The notes under the pieces are model-generated. The model was given only the letters and a program-made list of their open reading frames with translations. It was not told the DNA's origin and did not search any database. Positions 36,701 to 47,799 of a stretch of 64,000 bases of DNA are shown piece by piece; position 1 is the stretch's first letter; each line of letters begins with the position of its first letter. This DNA comes from Hydractinia symbiolongicarpus (lineage: Eukaryota; Cnidaria; Hydrozoa; Anthoathecata; Hydractiniidae): positions 30,965,501-31,029,500 of the forward strand of contig NC_079878.1 in assembly GCF_029227915.1 (NCBI RefSeq), read 5' to 3'. The position numbers were made by a program, and so were the translations under genes.

Positions 36701-37180
36701 ACGAAAACCCGCGATTTCCCGTAAATCCCGTGCTTGGCTTGTATAGTCGAGTATATACAAAGAAAGTACCCTGTGAGTAAACTCCTTTCCAGAACGATTT
36801 TTATTATTATCTTTTCACCACTAAAACGCATGAGACTTGTAGTTTTCAAAAATGTTTTCATTTTTGATGAGACGCGGAATAAAAGAAGTTTAATCGCCGG
36901 TAAACGAAAACCCGCGATTTTCCGTAAATCCCGGACTCGGCCCGTATAGTCAAAAGTAGACAAAGAAAATACCCAGGGAGTAAACTCATTTCCCGAACGA
37001 TTTTTTAAATTATTTTTTCACCACTAAAACGTATGAGACTTGTAGTTTTCAAAAATGTTTTCATTTTTGATGAAGCGCTGAAGAAAAGAAGTTTAATCGA
37101 CGGCAAACGAAAACCCGCGATTTCCCGTAAATCCCGGACTCGGCCCGTATAGTCAAAAGTATACAAAGAAAGTACCCTGC
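33756..37180 (+). repeat. 14-monomer spaced repeat and displaced trimer units
   Basis: Segment ~33,170-34,340 recurs at ~36,008-37,180 with an offset of 2,838 bp (14 x 203 less 4); GTCGAGAACATAC is at 33,506 and 36,344. Between them, 34,928-35,537 and onward holds trimer units marked by GTAGACAAAG (34,928 and 35,537). These closely resemble the trimer block at 41-42.8 kb, 6,083 bp away. Confidence 0.75.
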
Positions 37181-39590
37181 GAGTAAACTCATTTCAAGAA
37201 CGATTTTTTAAATTATCTTTTCACCACTAAAACGCATGAGACTTGTAGTTTTCAAAAATGTTTTCATTTTTGATGAGACGCTGAATAAAAGAAGTTTAAT
37301 CGCCGGCAAACGAAAACCCGCGATTTCCCGTAAATCCCGGACTCGGCCCGTATAGTCAAAAGTATACAAAGAAAGTACCCTGCGAGTAAACTCATTTCCC
37401 GAACGATTTTTTAAATTATTTTTTCACCACTAAAACGCATGAGACTTGTAGTTTTCAAAAATGTTTTCACTTTTGATGAGACGCTGAATATAAGAAGTTT
37501 AATCGCCGGCAAACGAAAACCCGCGATTTCCCGTAAATCCCGTGCTTGGCCCGTATAGTCGAGAACATACAAAGAAAGTACCCTGTGAGTAAACTCATTT
37601 CCAGAACGATTTTTTAAATTATCTTTTCACCACTAAAACGCATGAGACTTGTAGTTTTCAAAAATGTTTTCATTTTTGATGAGACGCTTAATGAAAGAAG
37701 TTTAATCGCCGGCAAACGAAAACCCGCGAATTCCCGTAAATCCTTGGCTCGGCCCGTATAGGCAAAAGTATACAAAGAAAATACCCAGGGAGTAAACACA
37801 CTTCCCAAACGATTTTTTGAATTATTTTTCACCACTAAAACGCATGAGACTTGTAGTTTTCAGGAATGTTTTCATTTTTGATGAGACGCTTAATGAAAGA
37901 AGTTTAATCGCCGGCAAACGAAAACCCGCGATTTCCCGTAAATCCCGTGCTTGGCTTGTATAGTCGAGTATATACAAAGAAAGTACCCTGTGAGTAAACT
38001 CCTTTCCAGAACGATTTTTTTTAACATCTTTTCACCACTAAAACGCATGAGACTTGTAGTTTTCAAAAATGTTTTCATTTTTGATGAGACGCGGAATAAA
38101 AGAAGTTTAATCGCCGGTAAACGAAAACCCGCGATTTCCCGTAAATCCCGGACTCGGCCCGTATAGTCAAAAGTATACAAAGAAAGTACCCTGCGAGTAA
38201 ACTCATTTCCCGAACGATTTTTTAAATTATTTTTTCACCACTAAAACGCATGAGACTTGTAGTTTTCAAAAATGTTTTCACTTTTGATGAGACGCTGAAT
38301 ATAAGAAGTTTAATCGCCGGCAAACGAAAACCCGCGATTTCCCGTAAATCCCGTGCTTGGCCCGTATAGTCGAGAACATACAAAGAAAGTACCCTGTGAG
38401 TAAACTCATTTCCAGAACGATTTTTTAAATTATCTTTTCACCACTAAAACGCATGAGACTTGTAGTTTTCAAAAATGTTTTCATTTTTGATGAGACGCTT
38501 AATGAAAGAAGTTTAATCGCCGGCAAACGAAAACCCGCGAATTCCCGTAAATCCTTGGCTCGGCCCGTATAGTCAAAAGTATACAAAGAAAGTACCCTGC
38601 GAGTAAACTCATTTCAAGAACGATTTTTTAAATTATCTTTTCACCACTAAAACGCATGAGACTTGTAGTTTTCAAAAATGTTTTCATTTTTGATGAGACG
38701 CTGAATAAAAGAAGTTTAATCGCCGGCAAACGAAAACCCGCGATTTCCCGTAAATCCCGGACTCGGCCCGTATAGTCAAAAGTATACAAAGAAAGTACCC
38801 TGCGAGTAAACTCATTTCCCGAACGATTTTTTAAATTATTTTTTCACCACTAAAACGCATGAGACTTGTAGTTTTCAAAAATGTTTTCACTTTTGATGAG
38901 ACGCTGAATATAAGAAGTTTAATCGCCGGCAAACGAAAACCCGCGATTTCCCGTAAATCCCGTGCTTGGCCCGTATAGTCGAGAACATACAAAGAAAGTA
39001 CCCTGTGAGTAAACTCATTTCCAGAACGATTTTTTAAATTATCTTTTCACCACTAAAACGCATGAGACTTGTAGTTTTCAAAAATGTTTTCATTTTTGAT
39101 GAGACGCTTAATGAAAGAAGTTTAATCGCCGGCAAACGAAAACCCGCGAATTCCCGTAAATCCTTGGCTCGGCCCGTATAGGCAAAAGTATACAAAGAAA
39201 ATACCCAGGGAGTAAACACACTTCCCAAACGATTTTTTGAATTATTTTTCACCACTAAAACGCATGAGACTTGTAGTTTTCAGGAATGTTTTCATTTTTG
39301 ATGAGACGCTTAATGAAAGAAGTTTAATCGCCGGCAAACGAAAACCCGCGATTTCCCGTAAATCCCGTGCTTGGCTTGTATAGTCGAGTATATACAAAGA
39401 AAGTACCCTGTGAGTAAACTCCTTTCCAGAACGATTTTTTTTAACATCTTTTCACCACTAAAACGCATGAGACTTGTAGTTTTCAAAAATGTTTTCATTT
39501 TTGATGAGACGCGGAATAAAAGAAGTTTAATCGCCGGTAAACGAAAACCCGCGATTTCCCGTAAATCCCGGACTCGGCCCGTATAGTCAA
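37140..39590 (+). repeat. 7-monomer higher-order repeat (1,420-bp offset)
   Basis: Segment ~37,140-38,170 recurs at ~38,560-39,590, exactly 1,420 bp apart (7 x 203 less 1). Markers are ATTTCAAGAACG (37,191 and 38,611), GTCGAGAACATAC (37,561 and 38,981), ACACACTTCCCAAACG, and TTTTTTTTAACATC (near 38,016 and 39,436). The ~390-bp link at 38,170-38,560 repeats two monomers from ~37,350 and ends in a hybrid monomer near 38,560, where a CCTTGGCTCGGCC left half is joined to an AGTCAAAAG...CCCTGCGAG right half. Confidence 0.85.
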
Positions 39591-41010
39591 AAGTAGACAA
39601 AGAAAATACCCAGGGAGTAAACTCATTTCCCGAACGATTTTTTAAATTATTTTTTCACCACTAAAACGTATGAGACTTGTAGTTTTCAAAAATGTTTCCA
39701 TTTTTGATGAGACGCTGAATAAAAGAAGTTTAATCGCCGGCAAACGAAAACCCGCGAATTCCCGTAAATCCCAAACTCGGCCCGTATAGTCAGAAGTATA
39801 CAAAGAAAATACCCAGGGAGTAAACTCATTTCCAGAACGATTTTTTAAATTATCTCTTCACCACTAAAACGCATGAGACTTGTAGTTTTCAAAAATGTTT
39901 TCATTTTTGATGAAGCGCTGAAGAAAAGAAGTTTAATCGACGGCAAACGAAAACCCGCGATTTCCCGTAAATACCGGACTCGGCCCGTATAGTCAAAAGT
40001 ATACAAAGAAAGTACCCTGCGAGTAAACTCATTTCCAAAACGATTTTTTAAAATATATTTTCACCACTAAAACGCACGAGACTTGTAGTTTTCAAAAATG
40101 TTTCCATTTTTGATGAGACGCTGAATAAAAGAAGTTTAATCGCCGGCAAACGAAAACCCGCGAATTCCCGTAAATCCCAAACTCGGCCCGTATAGTCAGA
40201 AGTATACAAAGAAAATACCCAGGGAGTAAACTCATTTCCAGAACGATTTTTTAAATTATCTCTTCACCACTAAAACGCATGAGACTTGTAGTTTTCAAAA
40301 ATGTTTTTATTTTTGTAAGACGCTGAATAAAAGATGTTTAATCGCCGGCAAACAAAAACCCGCGATTTCCCGTAAATCCCGGACTCGGCCCGTATAGTCA
40401 AAAGTATACAAAGAAAGTACCCAGGGAGTAAACTCATTTCCCGAACGATTTTTTAATTTTTTTTTTCACCACTAAAACGCATGAGACTTGTAGTTTTTAA
40501 AAATGTTTTCATTTTTGATAAGACGCAGAATAATAGATGTTAATCGCCGGCAAACGAAAACCCGCGATTTCCCGTAAATCCCGGGCTTGGCCCGTATAGT
40601 CGAATGTATACAAAGAAAGTACAATGTGAGTAAACTCATTTCCCGAACGATTTTTTAAATTATTTTTTCACCACTAAAACGCATGAGACTTGTAGTTTTC
40701 AAAAATATTTTCATTTTTGATGAGACGCTGAATGAAAGAAGTTTAATCGCCGGCAAACGAAAACCCGCGATTTTCCGTAAATCCCGTGCTTGGCCCGTAT
40801 AGACAAAAGTATACAAAGAAAATACCCAAGGAGTGAACACATTTCCCGAACGATTTTTTGAATTATTTTTCACCACTAAAACGCATGAGACTTGTAATTT
40901 TCAGGAATGTTTTCATTTTTGATGAGACGCGGAATAAAAGAAGTTTAATCGCCGGTAAACGAAAACCCGCGATTTCCCGTAAATCCCGGACTCGGCCCGT
41001 ATAGTCAAAA
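39591..41010 (+). repeat. Mosaic segment duplicated from 34.2-35.5 kb
   Basis: 39,888-40,408 matches 34,210-34,730 at offset 5,678 bp (28 monomers less 6), including the rare ATGTTTTTATTTTTGTAAGACG and AAAATATATTTTCACC monomers. From ~40,843 onward the sequence matches 34,760 onward at offset 6,083 bp (30 monomers less 7), including CTTGTAATTTTCAGG. The change of offset means two monomers separate the matches at one site but not the other. Confidence 0.7.
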
Positions 41011-42835
41011 GTAGACAAAGAAAATACCCAGGGAGTAAACTCATTTCCCGAACGATTTTTTAAATTATTTTTTCACCACTAAAACGTTTGAGACTTGTAG
41101 TTTTCAAAAATGTTTTCATTTTTGATGAGGCGCTGAAGAAAAGAAGTTTAATCGACGGCAAACAAAAACCCGCCATTTCCCGTAAATCCCGGACTCGGCC
41201 CGTATAGTCAAAAGTATACAAAGAAAGTACCCTGCGAGTAAACTCATTTCCAGAACGATTTTTTAAAATATCTTTTCACCACTAAAACGCACGGGACTTG
41301 TAGTTTTCAAAAATGTTTCCATTTTTGATGAGACGCTGAATAAAAGAAGTTTAATCGCTGGCAAACGAAAACCCGCAAATTCCCGTAAATCCCAAACCCC
41401 GGCCGTATAGTCAGAAGTATACAAAGAAAATACCCAGGGAGTAAATTCATTTCCAGAACGATTTTTTAAATTATTTTTTCACCACTAAACGCATGAGACT
41501 TGTAGTTTTCAAAAATGTTTTCATTTTTGTTGAGACGCTGAATGAAAGAAGTTTAATCGCCGGCAAACGAAAACCCGCGATTTCCCGTAAATCCCGGACT
41601 CGGCCCGTATAGTCAAAAGTAGACAAAGAAAATACCCAGGGAGTAAACTCATTTCCCGAACGATTTTTTAAATTATTTTTTCACCACTAAAACGTATGAG
41701 ACTTGTAGTTTTCAAAAATGTTTTCATTTTTGATGAGGCGCTGAAGAAAAGAAGTTTAATCGACGGCAAACAAAAACCCGCGATTTCCCGTAAATCCCGG
41801 ACTCGGCCCGTATAGTCAAAAGTATACAAAGAAAGTACCCTGCGAGTAAACTCATTTCCAGAACGATTTTTTAAAATATCTTTTCACCACTAAAACGCAC
41901 GGGACTTGTAGTTTTCAAAAATGTTTCCATTTTTGATGAGACGCTGAATAAAAGAAGTTTAATCGCCGGCAAACGAAAACCCGCAAATTCCCGTAAATCC
42001 CAAACTCGGCCCGTATAGTCAGAAGTATACAAAGAAAATACCCAGGGAGTAAATTCATTTCCAGAACGATTTTTTAAATTATTTTTTCACCACTAAACGC
42101 ATGAGACTTGTAGTTTTCAAAAATGTTTTCATTTTTGTTGAGACGCTGAATGAAAGAAGTTTAATCGCCGGCAAACGAAAACCCGCGATTTCCCGTAAAT
42201 CCCGGACTCGGCCCGTATAGTCAAAAGTAGACAAAGAAAATACCCAGGGAGTAAACTCATTTCCCGAACGATTTTTTAAATTATTTTTTCACCACTAAAA
42301 CGTATGAGACTTGTAGTTTTCAAAAATGTTTTCATTTTTGATGAGGCGCTGAAGAAAAGAAGTTTAATCGACGGCAAACGAAAACCCGCGATTTCCCGTA
42401 AATCCCGGATTCGGCCCGTCTAGTCAAAAGTATACAAAGAAAGTACCCTGCGAGTAAACTCATTTCCAGAACGATTTTTTAAAATATCTTTTCACCACTA
42501 AAACGCACGAGACTTGTAGTTTTCAAAAATGTTTCCATTTTTGATGAGAAGCTGAATAAAAGAAGTTTAATCGCCGGCAAACGAATATCCGCGAATTCCC
42601 GTAAATCCCAAACTCGGCCCGTATAGTCAGAAGTATACAAAGAAAATACCCAGGGAGTAAACTCATTTCCAGAACGATTTTTTAAATTATCTTTTCACCA
42701 CTAAAACGCATGAGACTTGTAGTTTTCAAAAATGTTTTCATTTTTGATAAGACGCAGAATAAAAGATGTTAATCGCCGGCAAACGAAAACCCGCGATTTC
42801 CCGTAAATCCCGTGCTTGGCCCGTATAGTCGAGTA
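41011..42835 (+). repeat. 3-monomer higher-order repeat, three copies (608 bp)
   Basis: GTAGACAAAG is at 41,011, 41,619 and 42,227, each 608 bp apart. Each unit runs: a monomer with GTATGAGAC or GTTTGAGAC and GAGGCGCTGAAGAAAAG; one with CCCTGCGAG and AAAATATCTTTTC plus GCACGGGAC (first two copies); and one with CCACTAAACGC (one A lost, 41,483 and 42,091) plus TTTTTGTTGAGACG. The third copy is partly divergent (GCACGAGAC, GAGAAGCTG). The same trimer occurs at 34,928 and 35,537. Confidence 0.85.
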
Positions 42836-44099
42836 TATACAAAGAAAGTACCCTGTGAAAAAACTCATTTCCAGAACGATTTTTTAAATTATCTTTTCAC
42901 CACTAAAACGCATGAGACTTGTAGTCTTCAAAAATGTTTTCATTTTTGATGAGACGCGGAATAATAGAAGTTTAATCGCCGGCAAACGAAAACCCGCGAT
43001 TTCCCGTAAATCCCGGACTCGACCCGTATAGCCAAAAGTATACAAAGAAAATACTCAGGGAGTAAACTCATTTCCCGAACGATTTTTTAAATTATTTTTT
43101 CACCACTAAAACGTATGAGACTTGTAGTTTTCAAAAATGTTTTCATTTTTGATGAGACGCTGAATAAAAGAAGTTTAATCGCCGGCAAACGAGAACTCGC
43201 GATTTCCCGTAAATCCCGGACTCGGCCCGTATAGTCAAAAGTATACAAATAAAGTACTCTGCGAGTAAACTCATTTCCAGGACGATTTTTTAAATTATCT
43301 TTTCACCACTAAAACGCACGAGACTTGTAGTTTTCAAAAATGTTTTCATTTTTGATAAGACGCTGAATAAAAGAAGTTTAATCGCCGGCAAACGAAAACC
43401 CGCGAATTCTTGTAAATCCCAAACTCGGCCCGTATAGTCAAAAGTATACAAAGAAAATACCCAGGGAGTAAACTCATTTCCAGAACGATTTTTTAAATTA
43501 TCTATTCACCACTAAAACGCATGAGACTTGTAGTCTTCAAAAATGTTTCAATTTTTGATGAGAAGCTGAATAAAAGAAGTTTAATCGCCGGCAAACGAAT
43601 ATCCGCGAATTCCCGTAAATCCCAAAGTCGGCCCGTATAGTCAGAAGTATACAAAGAAAATACCCAGGGAGTAAACTCATTTCCAGAACGATTTTTTAAA
43701 TTATCTTTTCACCACTAAAACGCATGAGACTTGTAGTTTTCAAAAATGTTTTCATTTTTGATAAGACGCTGAATAAAAGATGTTTAATCGCCGGCAAACG
43801 AAAACCCGCGATTTCCCGTAAATCCCGGACTCGACCCGTATAGTCAAAAGTATACAAAGAAAGTACTCTGCGAGTAAACTCATTTCCAGAACGATTTTTT
43901 AAATTATTTTTTCACCACTAAAACGCACGAGACTTGTAGTTTTCAAAAATGTTTTCATTTTTGATGAGACGCTGAATAAAAGAAGTTTAATCGCCGGCAA
44001 ACGAAAACCCGCGATTTCCCGTAAATCCCGGACTCGGCCCGTATAGTCAAAAGTATACAAAGAAAATACCCAGGGAGTAAACTCATTTCCAGAACAATT
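42836..44099 (+). repeat. Mosaic satellite, no clear higher-order unit
   Basis: Ordinary monomers that include the private ACGAATATCCGCGAATTC variant. It recurs at about 42,583, 43,596, 44,609, 45,825 and 48,258, steps of 1,013, 1,013, 1,216 and 2,433 bp. Nothing other than satellite is seen. Confidence 0.7.
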
Positions 44100-46456
44100 T
44101 TTTAAATTATCCTTTCACCACTAAAACGCATGAGACTTGTAGTTTTCAAAAATGTTTTCATTTTTGATAAGACGCTGAATAAAAGATGATTAATCGCCGG
44201 CAAAGCAAAACCCGCGATTTCCCGTATATAGCGGACTCGGCCCGTATAGTCAAAAGTATACAAAGGAAGTACCCAGGGAGTAAGCTCATTTCCCAAACGA
44301 TTTTTTAAATTATTTTTTCACCACTAAAACGCATGAGACTTGTAGTTTTCAAAAATGTTTTCATTTTTGATAAGACGCAGAATAAAAGATGTTAATCGCC
44401 GGCAAACGAAAACCCGCGATTTCCCGTAAATCCCGGGCTTGGCCCGTATAGTCGAATGTATACAAAGAAAGTACCCTGTGAGTAAACTCATTTCCCGAAC
44501 GATTTTTTGAATTATTTTTCACCACTAAAACGCATGAGACTTGTAGTTTTCAAAAATGTTTCCATTTTTGATGAGAAGCTGAATAAAAGAAGTTTAATCG
44601 CCGGCAAACGAATATCCGCGAATTCCCGTAAATCCCAAACTCGGCCCGTATAGTCAGAAGTATACAAAGAAAATACCCAGGGAGTAAACTCATTTCCAGA
44701 ACGATTTTTTAAATTATCTTTTCACCACTAAAACGCATGAGACTTGTAGTTTTCAAAAATGTTTTCATTTTTGATAAGACGCTGAATAAAAGATGTTTAA
44801 TCGCCGGCAAACAAAAACCCGCGATTTCCCGTAAATCCCGGACTCGGCCCGTATAGTCAAAAGTATACAAAGAAAGTACCCAGGGAGTAAACTCATTTCC
44901 CGAACGATTTTTTAAATTATTTTTTCACCACTAAAACGCATGAGACTTGTAGTTTTCAAAAATGTTTTCATTTTTGATAAGACGCAGAATAAAAGATGTT
45001 TAATCGCCTGCAAACGAAAACCCGCGATTTCCCGTAAATCTCGTGCTTGGCCCGTATAGTCGAGTATATACAAAGAAAGTACCCTGTGAAAAAACTCATT
45101 TCCAGAACAATTTTTTAAATTATCTTTTCACCACTAAAACGCATGAGACTTGTAGTCTTCAAAAATGTTTTCATTTTTGATGAGACGCGGAATAATAGAA
45201 GTTTAATCGCCGGCAAACGAAAACCCGCGATTTCCCGTAAATCCCAAACTCGGCCCGTATAGTCAAAAGTATACAAAGAAAATACCCAGGGAGTAAACTC
45301 ATTTCCAGAACGATTTTTTAAATTATCCTTTCACCACTAAAACGCATGAGACTTATAGTCTTCAAAAATGTTTTCATTTTTGATAAGACGCTGAATAAAA
45401 GATGATTAATCGCCGGCAAAGCAAAACCCGCGATTTTCCGTAAATAGCGGACTCGGCCCGTATAGTCAAAAGTATACAAAGGAAGTACCCAGGGAGTAAG
45501 CTCATTTCCCAAACGATTTTTTAAATTATTTTTTCACCACTAAAACGCATGAGACTTGTAGTTTTCAAAAATGTTTTCATTTTTGATAAGACGTAGAATA
45601 AAAGATGTTAATCGCCGGCAAACGAAAACCCGCGATTTCCCGTAAATCCCGGGCTTGGCCCGTATAGTCGAATGTATACAAAGAAAGTACCCTGTGAGTA
45701 AACTCATTTCCCGAACGATTTTTTGAATTATTTTTCACCACTAAAACGCATGAGACTTGTAGTTTTCAAAAATGTTTCCATTTTTGATGAGAAGCTGAAT
45801 AAAAGAAGTTTAATCGCCGGCAAACGAATATCCGCGAATTCCCGTAAATCCCAAACTCGGCCCGTATAGTCAGAAGTATACAAAGAAAATACCCAGGGAG
45901 TAAACTCATTTCCAGAACGATTTTTTAAATTATCTTTTCACCACTAAAACGCATGAGACTTGTAGTTTTCAAAAATGTTTTCATTTTTGATAAGACGCTG
46001 AATAAAAGATGTTTAATCGCCGGCAAACGAAAACCCGCGATTTCCCGTAAATCCCGGACCCGGCCCGTATAGTCAAAAGTATACAAAGAAAGTACACAGG
46101 GAGTAAACTCATTTCCCGAACGATTTTTTAAATTATTTTTTCACCACTAAAACGCATGAGACTTGTAGTTTTCAAAAATGTTTTCATTTTTGATAAGACG
46201 CAGAATGAAAGATGTTTAATCGCCTGCAAACGAAAACCCGCGATTTCCCGTAAATCTCGTGCTTGGTCCGTATAGTCGAGTATATACAAAGAAAGTACCC
46301 TGTGAAAAAACTCATTTCCAGAACGATTTTTTAAATTATCTTTTCACCACTAAAACGCATGAGACTTGTAGTCTTCAAAAATGTTTTCATTTTTGATGAG
46401 ACGCGGAATAATAGAAGTTTAATCGCCGGCAAACGAAAACCCGCGATTTCCCGTAA
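44100..46456 (+). repeat. 6-monomer higher-order repeat, two copies (1,216 bp)
   Basis: Segment ~44,100-45,240 recurs at ~45,316-46,456 with a 1,216-bp offset (6 x 203 less 2). Shared markers are GATGATTAATCGCCGGCAAAG, TAGCGGACTCGG, GGAAGTACCCAGGGAGTAAG, AATCGCCTGCAAACG and ATCTCGTGCTTGG. The second copy lies inside the 12-monomer duplication that follows, giving a nested hierarchy. Confidence 0.8.
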
Positions 46457-47799
46457 ATCCCGGACTCGACCCGTATAGCCAAAAGTATACAAAGAAAATA
46501 CTCAGGGAGTAAACTCATTTCCCGAACGATTTTTTAAATTATTTTTTCACCACTAAAACGCACGAGACTTGTAGTTTTCAAAAATGTTTTCATTTTTGAT
46601 GAGACGCTGAATAAAAGAAGTTTAATCGCCGGCAAACGAAAACCCGCGAATTCCCGTAAATCCCAAACTCGGCCCGTATAGTCAAAAGTATACAAAGAAA
46701 ATACCCAGGGAGTAAACTCATTTCCAGAACGATTTTTTAAATTATCCTTTCACCACTAAAACGCATGAGACTTGTAGTCTTCAAAAATGTTTTCATTTTT
46801 GATAAGACGCTGAATAAAAGATGATTAATCGCCGGCAAAGCAAAACCCGCGATTTTCCGTAAATAGCGGACTCGGCCCGTATAGTCAAAAGTATACAAAG
46901 GAAGTACCCAGGGAGTAAGCTCATTTCCCGAACGATTTTTTAAATTATTTTTTCACCACTAAAACGCATGAGACTTGTAGTTTTCAAAAATGTTTTCATT
47001 TTTGTTAAGACGCAGAATAAAAGATGTTAATCGCCGGCAAACGAGAACCCGCGACTTCCCGTAAATCCCGGGCTTGGCCCGTATAGTCGAATGTATACAA
47101 AGAAAGTACCCTGTGAGTAAACTCATTTCCCGAACGATTTTTTGAATTATTTTTCACCACTAAAACGCATGAGACTTGTAGTTTTCAGGAATGTTTTCAT
47201 TTTTGATGAGACGCTTAATGAAAGAAGTTTAATCGCCGGCAAACGAAAACCCGCGATTTCCCGTAAATCCCGTGCTTGGCTTGTATAGTCGAGTATATAC
47301 AAAGAAAGTACCCTGTGAGTAAACTCCTTTTCAGAACGATTTTTTATATTATCTTTTCACCACTAAAACGCATGAGACTTGTAGTTTTTAAAAATGTTTT
47401 CATTTTTAATGAGACGCGGAATAAAAGGAGTTTAATCTCTGGTAAACGAAAACCCGCGATTTCCCGTAAATCCCGGACGCGGCCCGTATAGTCAAAAGTA
47501 GACAAAGATAATACCCAGGGAGTAAACTCATTTCCCGAACGATTTTTTAAATTACTTTTTTCACCACTAAAACGTATGAGACTTGTAGTTTTCAAAAATG
47601 TTTTCATTTTTGATGAGGCGCTGAAGAAAAGAAGTTTAATCGACGGCAAACGAAAACCCGCGATTTCCCGTAAATCCCGGACTTGGCCCGTATAGTCAAA
47701 AGTTTACAAAGAAAGTACCCTGCGAGTAAACTCATTTCCAGAACGATTTTTTAAAATATCTTTTCACCACTAAAACGCACGAGACTTGTAGTTTCTAAA
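45367..47799 (+). repeat. 12-monomer higher-order repeat, copy 1 (2,433 bp)
   Basis: This block is followed directly by an essentially identical copy at +2,433 bp (12 x 203 less 3). Every private variant I checked is shared: GACGTAGAATAAAAG, CCCGGACCCGG (46,056 and 48,489), AAGTACACAGGGAG, CTTGGTCCG, TATAGCCAAAAG, AATCTCTGGTAAACG (near 47,434 and 49,867), TAAATTACTTTTTTCACC and CAAAAGTTTACAAAG. I saw no difference between the copies away from their edges, so the duplication is very recent, or it is an assembly duplication. Confidence 0.9.
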
